Of a stretch of DNA of 64,000 nucleotides, positions 28,733 to 38,304 are shown one piece after another (positions within the stretch are counted from its first letter, which is position 1; each line of letters begins with the position of its first letter). The position numbers and the translations under genes were made by a program. Under the pieces are notes generated by a model. It was not told the DNA's origin, ran no database searches, and saw nothing but the letters and a program-made list of their open reading frames with translations. Source of the stretch: Methylophilus sp. 13 (GTDB lineage: Bacteria > Pseudomonadota > Gammaproteobacteria > Burkholderiales > Methylophilaceae); NCBI RefSeq assembly GCF_015354335.1, contig NZ_JADKYR010000008.1, positions 27,552-91,551 of the forward strand, given 5' to 3'.

Positions 28733-29120
28733 TGCGCTTACCGCCATCCACACTGTAGCCGCCTGGACCAAATGCGATCACAATCAGCAAACCACCGACG
28801 ATGGTCATGTTTTTAAGAAACATAATGACTTGCAGCGGGTCGGCCATATTGCTGTGAAACACCAGCGCAGTGACAAAGGTAAACAGCGCAATGCCAGCCG
28901 CAGCCAGCTGTGCACGAAACCCCAGCAGCAAGGCAAGACCCAAGCCAAGCTCAACCACCAGCGCTACTGCATAAGCCAGCTGCGGCATCGGCAAATGCGC
29001 ACTTTCGATATAGGCCAGCGTGCCCGCAGGATCCAGCACCTTGCCCACGCCACTCACAATAAACACCAACGATAACAACACACGCCCCAACAAACTGATC
29101 CAACGTTGCCGTACATTCAT
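28716..29120 (-). CDS. DoxX-family membrane protein (copy 2)
   Basis: Four-helix DoxX protein of 134 residues with the same signatures as copy 1 (VSGVGKVLDPAGTLAYIES; MIFLKNMTIVGGLLIVIAFGPGGYSVDGG). The two proteins are similar along the whole length, so they arose by duplication. Its last 17 bp overlap the end of the LysR gene on the other strand. It has its own upstream region, 228 bp, shared with tetR. Confidence 0.87.
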   Translation of the reverse strand: MNVRQRWISLLGRVLLSLVFIVSGVGKVLDPAGTLAYIESAHLPMPQLAYAVALVVELGLGLALLLGFRAQLAAAGIALFTFVTALVFHSNMADPLQVIMFLKNMTIVGGLLIVIAFGPGGYSVDGGKRIMLPQ

Positions 29121-29303
29121 CTTGATCGCTCCTTGTCATTATTTGGATTGCGCAAGCGTCGCCCGCCCCCATGATTCCACCGGCCAGTGCATTGCGGCAA
29201 TCTTAACCCGCGACTCAGCTCAAAACCGAATACCGGTGTATCACATTTGTTACTCTGCACCATTCAGCACAGAATTACCAGCACCCATTGACATTAAATA
29301 ATT

Positions 29304-29324
29304 ACAGTGTTAACTTAACATTGT
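29304..29324. promoter_or_regulatory. Likely TetR operator
   Basis: ACAGTGTTAA-C-TTAACATTGT is a 21-bp inverted repeat with one mismatch between 10-bp arms and a perfect core TGTTAA-C-TTAACA (29308-29320). It ends 24 bp before the tetR start, a normal place for self-repression of the tetR-efflux operon. Confidence 0.6.
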
Positions 29325-29348
29325 TACATTTAATTTCAGTGGTCAGCC

Positions 29349-29987
29349 ATGCCCCCCAAGGTTAAGACAGAAGTCGAGAAGCAAGCGATCAGGATGCTGA
29401 TCATGGATGCTGCGCGCGAACTGTTTATTCACCAGGGGATAGAAGCGGTCACCATGCGCGCGGTCGCCCAACGGGTAGGCTATACCGCCACCAGCCTCTA
29501 TCTGTATTTCAGTGACAAAGAAGCCCTGATCCGGGCGGTGGTCGATGCCGACTTCCTCAAACTGGCGCAGGCACTCAAAAGCACCTTTGAAATCAGCGAC
29601 CCCTTGCAGCGATTTTTGCAATTTGGCCAACACTACATCGAGTTTGCACTGAAGTATCCCAATCACTACCGCATGATGTTCATGACGCCTCATCCGCCTT
29701 TGGCACCGGAACTGTCCAGCATCGAGCGTCACAACCCGGAGCAGGATGCTTACGCGCAGCTGATTGAAGTGGTGACCAGCGCCTGGCAGGCAGGCATCTT
29801 CCGGCCGACACTGACTGACCCTGTGCTGATTGCGCAGACGGTATGGTCCGCCATGCATGGTCTCTGCGCCTTACAAATCAATATGTGCCATGACACCTGG
29901 GTCAACTGGCGGCCTCTAGAATCGCGCATGCAGGCCATGGTACAGATGTGGACGAATGGTTTTTTGAAAGCCCCTACCCATGAATAA
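29349..29987 (+). CDS. TetR-family transcriptional regulator
   Basis: 212-residue TetR regulator. The N-terminal helix-turn-helix reads MRAVAQRVGYTATSLYLYFSDKEAL; the C-terminal ligand domain is of the WHG type. First gene of the unit tetR-MFP-RND; its end overlaps the membrane fusion gene by 8 bp. A palindrome 24 bp upstream is the probable operator. It most likely represses the efflux genes and is released by a pump substrate. Confidence 0.9.
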   Translation: MPPKVKTEVEKQAIRMLIMDAARELFIHQGIEAVTMRAVAQRVGYTATSLYLYFSDKEALIRAVVDADFLKLAQALKSTFEISDPLQRFLQFGQHYIEFALKYPNHYRMMFMTPHPPLAPELSSIERHNPEQDAYAQLIEVVTSAWQAGIFRPTLTDPVLIAQTVWSAMHGLCALQINMCHDTWVNWRPLESRMQAMVQMWTNGFLKAPTHE

Positions 29988-31065
29988 CGCTCGCCTTTAT
30001 TTATACAGCCTGGCCCTCATGACCGTATTGAGCGGCTGCCAACCTGAGACAGAGGCGCCAGCTGCGCCGCGCCCGGTGTGGGTGATGACCATCGCAGACA
30101 GCGCAGTCGCAACCACCGCCCGCTACACCGGCGAAGTGAAGTCGCGCTATGAGTCGAATATTGGCTTCAGAATTAGCGGCAAAATCATTACGCGTGCCGT
30201 CAATGTCGGTGAGCTGGTTAAAAAAGGGCAACTCATTGCGCAACTGGATCCAAGCGATACCCGTTTGAATGCCCAATCTGCCAGCGCCGAAGTGCAAACC
30301 GCACAGGCCAACCTGGCGCTGGCGCAAACTGAGCTGGCCAGACGCCAGCAACTTTACCGCCAGCAATTCATTTCAAAATCGGCCCTGGACAGCTACGAGA
30401 CACAAGTGAAAACCAGTGCAGCGCGGCTAGAGCAGGCCAAATCGCAAGCCGTAGTCAGCCAGCATCAAACAGGCTACACCCAACTACTGGCAGACCGTAG
30501 CGGTGCCATCGGCATGATACAGGCCGAGCCGGGACAAGTGGTGGCCGCCGGACAAACCATTGCCCGGATTTACGACTTGCAAACGCTGGAAATCCAGATT
30601 GCCGTCCCCGAAACCGTGATTGATACCCTGCACCCCGGTGATCAGGCCAGCGTAACGCTGCAGGGCCTGCCCCACGCCTATCAGGGCCGTATTCGCGAAA
30701 TTGCGCCAGCAGCCAATAGCCAGACCCACGCCTTCGATCTGCGCATCCAGTTGCTGGATGCCGATGCCAAAATCAAACTGGGCATGACCGCAGACGTGCG
30801 CTTTTTATCAGGTGCAGCCAGACAAACTATCTTGGTCCCGAGCACGGCGGTCACCCAATTTGCCGACCACCCCAGCGTCTGGGTGATCGATGCGCAACAG
30901 CAGGCGCATCGGCGCGCAGTGACCACCGGCAACGTCACTGAAGCGGGCGTAGAAATCACCTCAGGCTTGCAAGCCAACGAGACCATTGCCACCATCGGCG
31001 TGCATACCCTGACAGAGGGCATGCGCGTGCAGGCCGTCACCCCTGGCCCGGAGGTATTGCGCTAA
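29980..31065 (+). CDS. RND efflux membrane fusion lipoprotein
   Basis: Periplasmic adaptor of an RND pump. A lipoprotein signal ends in LSGC (Cys20). The barrel-sandwich and coiled-coil hairpin region (residues 50-170, many Ala/Gln) and the beta-barrel domain are typical; the length of 361 is normal. Overlaps with tetR (8 bp) and the permease gene (1 bp) show a single operon. The outer-membrane partner is probably the TolC at 35130. Confidence 0.92.
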   Translation: MNNARLYLYSLALMTVLSGCQPETEAPAAPRPVWVMTIADSAVATTARYTGEVKSRYESNIGFRISGKIITRAVNVGELVKKGQLIAQLDPSDTRLNAQSASAEVQTAQANLALAQTELARRQQLYRQQFISKSALDSYETQVKTSAARLEQAKSQAVVSQHQTGYTQLLADRSGAIGMIQAEPGQVVAAGQTIARIYDLQTLEIQIAVPETVIDTLHPGDQASVTLQGLPHAYQGRIREIAPAANSQTHAFDLRIQLLDADAKIKLGMTADVRFLSGAARQTILVPSTAVTQFADHPSVWVIDAQQQAHRRAVTTGNVTEAGVEITSGLQANETIATIGVHTLTEGMRVQAVTPGPEVLR

Positions 31066-34000
31066 TGAGCGAACACACCACACCAGCGCATAAAGCCACC
31101 GGCCCCTCGCTGTCGCAGCGCTTCAACCTCTCGACCTGGGCCCTCAAAAACCAGGCCCTGGTGCTGTATTTCATTTTGCTGACCTTGCTCGCCGGCAGCT
31201 TTGCCTATACCCACCTCGGGCAATCTGAAGACCCGCCCTTTACCTTTAAAGTCATGCTGGTGCGCGCCAGCTGGCCGGGCGCCTCTGCGCAAGAGGTTGA
31301 GCAGCAGATCACAGATAAAATTGAAGAAAAACTGCAAGAAATCCCCTCCATCGATTACACCAGCAGCTATTCACGCCCGGGTGAGTCGGTGGTGTTTATT
31401 GTCATTCGCGATAATACCTTCTCCGAAAAAATCCCCGAGCTCTGGTATCAGGTACGCAAAAAAATTGGCGACATCCGCCACACCTTTCCACGCGACCTGC
31501 AAAGCCTGACCTTTAACGATGAGTTCAGCGACGTCTATGGCAGCATGTATGCCATCACCGCCGACGGCCTCAACCCGCAACAACTGAAAAGACAAGCCGA
31601 ATGGGTAAGAGCGCGTCTGCTCAAACTACCCGATGTGGAAAAAGTTGATTTGTTTGGTGAGCAACCACAAAAAATCATCATCGAAATTTCCAATCAAAAA
31701 CTCACTTCCCTGGGCATCACGCCGGCACAACTGGTGCAAATCCTGCAACAGCAAAACAGTGTCGTTGGTGCTGGGACCTTTGATGCAGGCCCGGAAAGAA
31801 TCCGCCTGGATGTCAGTGGTCGCTTGCAAACACTGGAGAATTTACGCCAGTTTCCGATTCGGGCAGGGAATCAGAACCTGAGGCTGGGCGAGATTGCCAC
31901 CATTAAACGCGGCTATGCCAATCCGCCGGCAGAGCGCATTCACTTCAACGGCACGCCCACCTTGCTGATCGGGGTCAGCATGCAGGCCGGCGGGGACGTC
32001 ATTGCCTTGGGCAAGGCCATGCAAAGCACCATACGCAGCGTGCAAACACAATTACCGGTCGGCGTGCAATTGCATCTGGTCACCTCGCAGCCCGAGATCG
32101 TGCAACACTCGGTGCATGATTTTGTCCGCTCCCTCATTGAAGCCTTGCTGATTGTGCTGGCGGTGAGCCTGCTCTCCCTGGGCTGGCGGACCGGCATTGT
32201 GGTCGCCGTCGCCATCCCGATTGTGCTGGCCGGGACATTTCTGCTCATGGACTGGTTTCAGATTGGCCTGCACAAAATTTCGCTGGGCGCTCTGATTTTA
32301 GCGCTAGGCTTGCTGGTCGATGATGCGATTATTGCGGTCGAAATGATGGCGGCCAAAATGGAACAAGGCTGGGAGCGTATGCAAGCCGCTTCGTTTGCCT
32401 TCACCTCTACCGCCATGCCCATGCTGACCGGCACGCTGGTTACAGTGGCAGGCTTTCTGCCGATTGCCACCGCTGTCTCCTCAACCGGCGAATATACCCG
32501 CTCCATCTTCCAGGTCTCGGCCATTGCACTGAGTCTATCCTGGATTGCCGCGGTGATTGTCGTGCCCTTTTTAGGCTATCACTTGCTGCCAGATGCCGCC
32601 GCACATGCCCAACCTTCACTCTGGCGCCGGCTCAAGTATAAATTAGGCTTTAAAAGCGATGATCAAGAAGCGAGCGCTCACAATGAAGAGACACTGTATG
32701 CCACGCCGTTTTACCAGCGCCTGCAAGGTACGGTCAGCTGGTGTGTCCAGCACAAGGGCCTGGTGATTCTGGCAACCATCGCCTTGTTTGTGGTTGCCAT
32801 GCTGAGTTTTGGCAAAGTACAGCAACAGTTTTTCCCCGACTCGACCCGCCTCGAAATTGTGGTCGATTTGCGTCTGGCCGAGAATGCCAGCGACCAGTCC
32901 ACCGAAGCGGCCGTGACCAAACTCGAGCGCTGGCTCAACGATTGGCAAGCAAAACATGGCAAGGTGGAGAATGTCGTGTCCTACCTTGGCTCAGGTGCAC
33001 CCCGCTACTACTTGCCGCTAGACGTGCAATTGCCACACCGCGCCTTTGCCCAACTGGTGATTTTGACTAAAGACCTGCAACAGCGTGAAGCCTTGCGCAC
33101 AGATCTGCTGAACTTGTTTCAACACGATTTTCCACAACTCCGCGCCTCGGTATTGCGGCTGGAAAATGGGCCGCCGGTCGGCTTTCCGGTGCAGTTCCGC
33201 GTCGACGGCAAAAACCTGAAAGCGATCCGTGAGGTGGCGCACCAGATTGCAGACGCGATGCGCGCCAACCCGCACCTGATCAATGTGCAATTGGGCTGGG
33301 AAGAACCGAGCAAAGTGATCCACATTGAGGTGGACCAGCACAAGGCGCGCCTGCTCGGCATCCATTCGCCAGACATCGCGCAGTTACTCAACACGCAGTA
33401 TTACGAACAGGTGGTCAGCGAGTTCAGGGAGGCGAATGAGCGCATAGACCTGGTCATGCGTAGTCCGGTCGATGAGCATGCGCAACTGTCGCAAATCGGC
33501 CAATTAACGGTATTAAGCCAGAATGGCGAGCGCGTGCCGCTGGCGCAAGTGGCCACCATTGAATATGGCTTTGAAGAAGGCGTGATCTGGCGTCGCAACC
33601 GCGTGCCTTCGCTCACGGTGCGTGCGCATTTGCGCGGCAAAATGCAGGCGCCGGTGGTCTCCGGCCAGGTGCAACAAGCCATTGCACCGATTTTGCAGCA
33701 CTTGCCGGCAGGCGTCACCGTAGAAACCGGTGGCGCGATTGAAGAGTCCGCCAAAGGCGCCAGCTCGGTGGTCAAAGGCGTCCCGCTGTTTTTAGCCGCT
33801 GTATTCACGTTGCTGATGCTGCAACTGCGCAGCTTGGCTAATGTCTTTCTGGTGGTATTGACCGCGCCCTTGGGCATGATAGGCATTAGCTTTGCCCTGC
33901 TGATTTTTAATATGCCGTTTGGCTTTGTCGCCATGCTGGGCAGCATTGCGCTCTCCGGCATGATCATGCGTAACTCGGTCATTCTGGTCGACCAGATCAA

Positions 34001-34265
34001 TCAGGACATTGCCGAGGGCGCCTCGCTCGAGCAAGCGGTAGTGCAATCGACCGTGCGCCGCTTCCGGCCGATTGTACTCACGGCCGCTGCAGCCATTCTG
34101 GCCATGATTCCGCTGACGCGTAGCGTGTTCTTCGGGCCGATGGCAGTCGCGATTATGGGCGGGCTGGCCGCCGCCACCTTGCTGACCATTTTGTTTGTGC
34201 CGGCACTATACGCGTTCTGGGCCCGTTTGACCGACAGAACCATGCAATCATGGCGCAATCAATGA
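31065..34265 (+). CDS. RND family efflux permease
   Basis: Inner-membrane proton-driven pump of 1066 residues in the AcrB/MexB (ACR_tran) superfamily. The first helix lies at about 28-47; two large periplasmic loops alternate with two blocks of membrane helices. The proton relay motif GLLVDDAIIAVEMM is present in helix 4. The pore-domain sequence resembles the group with one adaptor and TetR control rather than metal pumps: no Met-rich metal site is obvious. Substrates cannot be predicted. Confidence 0.93.
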   Translation: MSEHTTPAHKATGPSLSQRFNLSTWALKNQALVLYFILLTLLAGSFAYTHLGQSEDPPFTFKVMLVRASWPGASAQEVEQQITDKIEEKLQEIPSIDYTSSYSRPGESVVFIVIRDNTFSEKIPELWYQVRKKIGDIRHTFPRDLQSLTFNDEFSDVYGSMYAITADGLNPQQLKRQAEWVRARLLKLPDVEKVDLFGEQPQKIIIEISNQKLTSLGITPAQLVQILQQQNSVVGAGTFDAGPERIRLDVSGRLQTLENLRQFPIRAGNQNLRLGEIATIKRGYANPPAERIHFNGTPTLLIGVSMQAGGDVIALGKAMQSTIRSVQTQLPVGVQLHLVTSQPEIVQHSVHDFVRSLIEALLIVLAVSLLSLGWRTGIVVAVAIPIVLAGTFLLMDWFQIGLHKISLGALILALGLLVDDAIIAVEMMAAKMEQGWERMQAASFAFTSTAMPMLTGTLVTVAGFLPIATAVSSTGEYTRSIFQVSAIALSLSWIAAVIVVPFLGYHLLPDAAAHAQPSLWRRLKYKLGFKSDDQEASAHNEETLYATPFYQRLQGTVSWCVQHKGLVILATIALFVVAMLSFGKVQQQFFPDSTRLEIVVDLRLAENASDQSTEAAVTKLERWLNDWQAKHGKVENVVSYLGSGAPRYYLPLDVQLPHRAFAQLVILTKDLQQREALRTDLLNLFQHDFPQLRASVLRLENGPPVGFPVQFRVDGKNLKAIREVAHQIADAMRANPHLINVQLGWEEPSKVIHIEVDQHKARLLGIHSPDIAQLLNTQYYEQVVSEFREANERIDLVMRSPVDEHAQLSQIGQLTVLSQNGERVPLAQVATIEYGFEEGVIWRRNRVPSLTVRAHLRGKMQAPVVSGQVQQAIAPILQHLPAGVTVETGGAIEESAKGASSVVKGVPLFLAAVFTLLMLQLRSLANVFLVVLTAPLGMIGISFALLIFNMPFGFVAMLGSIALSGMIMRNSVILVDQINQDIAEGASLEQAVVQSTVRRFRPIVLTAAAAILAMIPLTRSVFFGPMAVAIMGGLAAATLLTILFVPALYAFWARLTDRTMQSWRNQ

Positions 34266-34408
34266 TAGGACGCTGCTATGCATGCAAATGGCTCAGCCAG
34301 ACAAGGCGCGATTAAAAAATTTCGACGCCGCATAGATTGAATAGGTAAGGTGCAATTTTTTATGCGCAACGCAGTATCGCAACGAAAGTTGAATGAATAG
34401 AAGTGCCC

Positions 34409-34414
34409 TATAAT
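34409..34414 (+). promoter_or_regulatory. -10 element for pcm-tolC
   Basis: TATAAT within GCCCTATAATG, 36 bp before the pcm-like start. It supports separate transcription from the RND operon, whose last gene ends 184 bp before the pcm-like start. No further feature was recognised in that gap. Confidence 0.45.
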
Positions 34415-34449
34415 GTTTTTTCTCTTTAACCGGATAGTGGGATTCAAAA

Positions 34450-35106
34450 ATGACAGACCAGGCAACCGCACGTTTTAACATGATTGAGCAACAAATCCGC
34501 ACCTGGGAGGTGCTGGACCCGCAAGTATTGGCCACGCTGAGCAACACGCCGCGTGAAGCGTTTGTGCCAGACGCCTACCGTGGCCTGGCGTTTGCCGATA
34601 TTGAAATCCCGCTGGACATGGGTCAGCACATGCTGAGCCCAAAAATCGAAGGGCGTTTTTTGCAAGCGCTGCAACTGCAAGCCAAAGACAAAGTGCTACT
34701 GGTCGGCGCTGGCAGCGGCCATCTGGCCGCACTGATGGCGCAACACTGTGCCCAAGTCACGGCGCTGGAGATCTTCCCCGAACTGTGCGCGCTGACCGCG
34801 AAAAATCTGGCCAAACAAGGCATCCAGAATGTACAGCTGATTGAGGCCGATGGTCACAATGGCTATGAAGCCAAAGCCCCTTATGACGCCATCGTGTTTA
34901 CCGCCTCCAGCCCGGTGGAGCCCGAAGGCGTGCGATACCAGTTGAGCATTGGTGGCCGTATGCTCATCGTGCTGGGCAAAGCCCCGGTCATGCAGGCGAC
35001 GCTGGTACAACGTCTGGCCGAGCACAGCTTCAAACAAGATGTACTGTTTGAAACCAGCCTGACTGAAATGCAAAACGCACCACAGGCTCTGGCCTTTACT
35101 TTTTAA
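34450..35106 (+). CDS. Protein-L-isoaspartate O-methyltransferase family protein
   Basis: SAM-dependent methyltransferase of the Pcm family. The SAM loop is LLVGAGSGHLAAL (residues 82-94) and the acidic residue is in VTALEIFPEL. The N-terminal FNMIEQQIRTWEV and FVPDAYRGLAFADIEIPL are as in proteins often found before tolC in betaproteobacteria. Several residues of the E. coli Pcm active site differ, so repair of isoaspartate is likely but not certain. tolC starts 23 bp downstream. Confidence 0.82.
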   Translation: MTDQATARFNMIEQQIRTWEVLDPQVLATLSNTPREAFVPDAYRGLAFADIEIPLDMGQHMLSPKIEGRFLQALQLQAKDKVLLVGAGSGHLAALMAQHCAQVTALEIFPELCALTAKNLAKQGIQNVQLIEADGHNGYEAKAPYDAIVFTASSPVEPEGVRYQLSIGGRMLIVLGKAPVMQATLVQRLAEHSFKQDVLFETSLTEMQNAPQALAFTF

Positions 35107-35129
35107 CACCTCATGTCTGTTTAATATCT

Positions 35130-36476
35130 ATGCCTAGCCCTGTCTATTTGAGAGTAGTGATGCTGATTGCCAGCCTGTGGTGGTCGGCACACGCCAGTGC
35201 TGCCGCGCAAAGCCTGGTAGACGTGTATCAGGAAGCCCTCGCCAGTGATCCGGTGCTGGCCTCGGCGGGCAGTGCCAATCAGGCTGCGCAAGAAGTGATA
35301 GAACAGGCCAAAGCTGGCTACCGTCCTTCAGTGAATTTCACGGCGGGCGCGAATGCCAACCGCACCGATTTAAAAATCGTCGGTAGCCAGGCGCCCTTCC
35401 CCGGCGGGCGCAACAACTACGAAGCTTATCAGGCACAGCTACAAGCCAGACAACCGCTTTTCCGCAAAGAGGCCCTGGAGCGCATAGACCAAAGCAAGGT
35501 GCAGGTGAGCATCGCTGACAAGCAATATCACCTGGCACAACAAAACCTCATGTTACGCACCACGCAGGCCTATTTTGAGGTGCTGCTGGCGCAAGACCGC
35601 AACATGCTGATCACCGCGCAAAAAGAAGCCATTCAGCGCCAGTTGCAACAGGCCAAGGCCAATTTTGAGGTGGGCACCACCACCATTACCGACGTCAATG
35701 AAGCGCAAGCGCGCTATGACCTGATCGTGGCGCAAGAGCTGGCCGCACTCAATGACATTGATATTGCCAAACGCAGCCTGCAGGCGATCACTGGCAAATT
35801 GCCAGAACGCCTGGCCAGTGTGCGCGAAGATATCCAGATCAGCCCCAGCCTCAAGCCCATGCAAGAATGGCAAGCGGTCGCCCATGCCAGCAACCTGAAT
35901 ATCCAGATTCAGCAAGAAACGGTACAGGTGAATGAAAAAGATATTGAAATCGCGCGCGCCGGGCATTACCCCACCGTAGATGCCGTCGCCAACTATCAGG
36001 ACAGCTACGCCAATGGCGGCCAGTACGGGTTTGGTGCCGATCTGAAAAGTGCCAGTATAGGCGTGGAAGTCTCTGTGCCGCTCTATCAAGGTGGGGCCGT
36101 GAATTCACGCGTGCGCCAGGCCGCCTACAATCGGCAAAAAGCTCTCGATGACTTACAAAACGTCATGCGCCAGACCACTCTGGAAACCCAACGTGCCTAC
36201 CTCAACCTGAACACCAGCATCGCGCAGGTCAAAGCGCTTGAGCAAGCGCTCAAAAGCAGCCAAAGCCAGCTCGACTCCACCAAGCTCGGTTACGAAGTCG
36301 GCATACGCACCAGCGTAGATGTACTCAACGCCCAGCAGCAATATTACAGCGCCAACCGTGATTTATTGCAGGCCCGCTATAACTACCTGGTGAATATCAT
36401 TCGCCTCAAAACCGCCAGCGGCATCGTCTCCGAAGCCGACCTGCAAGACATCGACCAACAACTAGCCAAGAGATAA
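35130..36476 (+). CDS. tolC: TolC-family outer-membrane efflux protein
   Basis: Outer-membrane channel protein of 448 residues. The signal peptide ends around ASA-AAQ. Two repeated OEP domains of long amphipathic helices are visible, with GxxxxxDVLNAQQ in the second repeat and TTTITDVNEAQARYD in the first. It serves type I secretion and RND pumps; the RND pair upstream lacks its own channel gene and is a natural partner. The isochorismatase-like gene follows 4 bp later. Confidence 0.92.
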   Translation: MPSPVYLRVVMLIASLWWSAHASAAAQSLVDVYQEALASDPVLASAGSANQAAQEVIEQAKAGYRPSVNFTAGANANRTDLKIVGSQAPFPGGRNNYEAYQAQLQARQPLFRKEALERIDQSKVQVSIADKQYHLAQQNLMLRTTQAYFEVLLAQDRNMLITAQKEAIQRQLQQAKANFEVGTTTITDVNEAQARYDLIVAQELAALNDIDIAKRSLQAITGKLPERLASVREDIQISPSLKPMQEWQAVAHASNLNIQIQQETVQVNEKDIEIARAGHYPTVDAVANYQDSYANGGQYGFGADLKSASIGVEVSVPLYQGGAVNSRVRQAAYNRQKALDDLQNVMRQTTLETQRAYLNLNTSIAQVKALEQALKSSQSQLDSTKLGYEVGIRTSVDVLNAQQQYYSANRDLLQARYNYLVNIIRLKTASGIVSEADLQDIDQQLAKR

Positions 36477-36480
36477 GCCC

Positions 36481-37035
36481 ATGAAGCCAGTCATTGCCAC
36501 CACAGATGCCGTTTGGATGCTGATTGATATACAAACCCGGCTCTGTGACGCGATGCAACCTGAGCCCATGGCCGCCGTCATCAAAAACATTCAGCGCCTG
36601 ATTCAAGGCGCCCAGCTCCTGAATATCCCGCTCTGGGTGACTGAACAATACCCGGAAAAACTCGGCGCAACCCTGCCCGCGCTGCAAACCCTCTTGCCCG
36701 ACTACACCCCGCGCACCGCAAAACTCGCCTTCTCCGCCTGGCACGAGTCCAGCTTTCAGGAATCCTCTGTAAGCGTCGCCCCGCAAGTCGTGCTGTTCGG
36801 CCTGGAGACCCATATTTGCGTGCAACAAACCGCCCTAGATGCACTGGCCGCAGGCAAACAAGTGTTTATCGTGGAAGACGCCGTCATCTCACGAAATGAG
36901 GCCAACCGCAACAATGGCATCGAGAGAATGCGTAATGCCGGTTGCATCATCACCAATACAGAATCCATGCTGTTTGAGCCCATGCAAGGCGCGACGCATG
37001 CGCAGTTCAAGGCAGTCTCGGCACTGATTCGGTAA
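36481..37035 (+). CDS. Isochorismatase-like cysteine hydrolase
   Basis: 184-residue cytoplasmic hydrolase of the isochorismatase/YcaC family. The catalytic triad is visible: Asp16 (LIDIQTRL), Lys81 (RTAKLAFSAW) and Cys113 (ETHICVQQTA). The natural substrate is unknown; family members cleave amides or enol ethers. It starts 4 bp after tolC and may be co-transcribed, although a functional link is not evident. Confidence 0.87.
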   Translation: MKPVIATTDAVWMLIDIQTRLCDAMQPEPMAAVIKNIQRLIQGAQLLNIPLWVTEQYPEKLGATLPALQTLLPDYTPRTAKLAFSAWHESSFQESSVSVAPQVVLFGLETHICVQQTALDALAAGKQVFIVEDAVISRNEANRNNGIERMRNAGCIITNTESMLFEPMQGATHAQFKAVSALIR

Positions 37036-37080
37036 GACATCACCGCACTCATGTTTTATTGATTGGCAAAAACTCCCTCG

Positions 37081-37178
37081 TGCGGTAATCATCGCCCTTA
37101 ATTACCGCAAAATATGCGGTAATTATTGACGCTCGCTCCACCCCATGTCATGATCACCGCATGACTAGCGGTGATCAT
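37081..37178. repeat. Cluster of five TGCGGTRATYA half-sites at the fic start
   Basis: Five related 11-bp units: TGCGGTAATCA (37081-37091), its inverse TAATTACCGCA (37099-37109), TGCGGTAATTA (37115-37125), ATGATCACCGC (37150-37160) and GCGGTGATCAT (37168-37178). Units 2 and 3 form a perfect 11-bp inverted repeat with a 5-bp loop; units 4 and 5 form another with a 7-bp loop that contains the fic ATG. It is likely an autoregulatory operator, perhaps read by the winged-helix end of the Fic protein. Confidence 0.7.
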
Positions 37179-38282
37179 CAAAAATATCTCTGGCAATCGG
37201 CAGACTGGCCGCACTGGACATTTGTGTCTGCAACCCTGATGCCGCTGTTATCGGAGGCCAACCTGGCGCGCGGCAAGTTACTGGGTGCCATCCAAACCTT
37301 GGGATTTACACTCGCCGAAGAAACCAGTTTGCGTACGCTCACCAACGACGTGGTTAAATCAAGCGAAATCGAAGGCGAACATCTGAGCAACGAAGTGGTG
37401 AGATCATCCCTTGCAAGAAAACTAGGGCTGAATATTGGTGGCCTGCTGCCATCGACTAGACAAGTCGATGGTGTCGTGGAAATGATACTAGATGCCACGC
37501 AAAATCACGTGCAACCACTGACGCATGCACGCCTGTTTGGCTGGCATGCCGCACTCTTTCCTAACGGTTATAGCGGTATGCATAAAATTACAACCGCAGC
37601 CTATAGAACCGACGCAGACGGCCCCATGCAGGTGGTCTCCGGCGGTATAGGGCACGAAACCGTACATTATGAAGCGCCACCTGCGAAAATCATCGCTGAC
37701 GAAATGCAGTTGTTTTTAGACTGGTTTAACCAATCACCAGACACAGATCCATTGCTTAAAGCAGGACTGGCACATCTTTGGTTTGTCAGTTTGCATCCAT
37801 TTGAAGATGGCAATGGCCGCATTGCCCGTGCCATAGGCGATATGGCTTTGGCAAAAGCCGACCAATCAACGCAACGTTTTTATAGTTTATCCACGCAGAT
37901 ACAACTGGAGCGCGAAGACTATTATTTGCAACTGGAAATGGCACAAAAAGGCACCATGGACATTACAAACTGGCTGCACTGGTTTTTAAGCTGCCTGCTT
38001 CGTGCTATACAACAGGCCAATCAAGACCTCAAAGGTGTCGTCTATTTAACACAAGTCAGCCAACGCAGTCCCAACGGCGCGCTGAATGAGCGGCAAATCA
38101 AAATGCTTGATAAGCTCATGCACAATTTTGAAGGCCACCTCACCACTGGCAAATGGGCAACTTTGACCAAATGTTCAACTGACACCGCTTTACGCGACAT
38201 TACCGAACTGGTTTCCATAGGGGTGCTGGCCAAAGCGGGTGAATCTAAACGGGCAGCGCACTATGTGTTGACCTGGGAATAA
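37161..38282 (+). CDS. Fic-domain protein with C-terminal winged helix
   Basis: Predicted AMP-transferring (Fic) enzyme of 373 residues. The N-terminal part ([11 protein letters not shown]) resembles the DUF4172 domain. The Fic core is intact: [12 protein letters not shown] at residues 212-223. An inhibitory helix motif S/T-x3-E-G/N is present as SSEIEG (67-72), so activity is probably self-limited. Residues 305-373 look like a winged helix ([16 protein letters not shown]...[15 protein letters not shown]). The start codon sits in the loop of a perfect palindrome, with no clear ribosome-binding site. No antitoxin gene is adjacent, which fits an internally inhibited Fic. Confidence 0.88.
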   Translation: MTSGDHQKYLWQSADWPHWTFVSATLMPLLSEANLARGKLLGAIQTLGFTLAEETSLRTLTNDVVKSSEIEGEHLSNEVVRSSLARKLGLNIGGLLPSTRQVDGVVEMILDATQNHVQPLTHARLFGWHAALFPNGYSGMHKITTAAYRTDADGPMQVVSGGIGHETVHYEAPPAKIIADEMQLFLDWFNQSPDTDPLLKAGLAHLWFVSLHPFEDGNGRIARAIGDMALAKADQSTQRFYSLSTQIQLEREDYYLQLEMAQKGTMDITNWLHWFLSCLLRAIQQANQDLKGVVYLTQVSQRSPNGALNERQIKMLDKLMHNFEGHLTTGKWATLTKCSTDTALRDITELVSIGVLAKAGESKRAAHYVLTWE

Positions 38283-38304
38283 GCATTTGCAAACGAGGTT
38301 ATTA

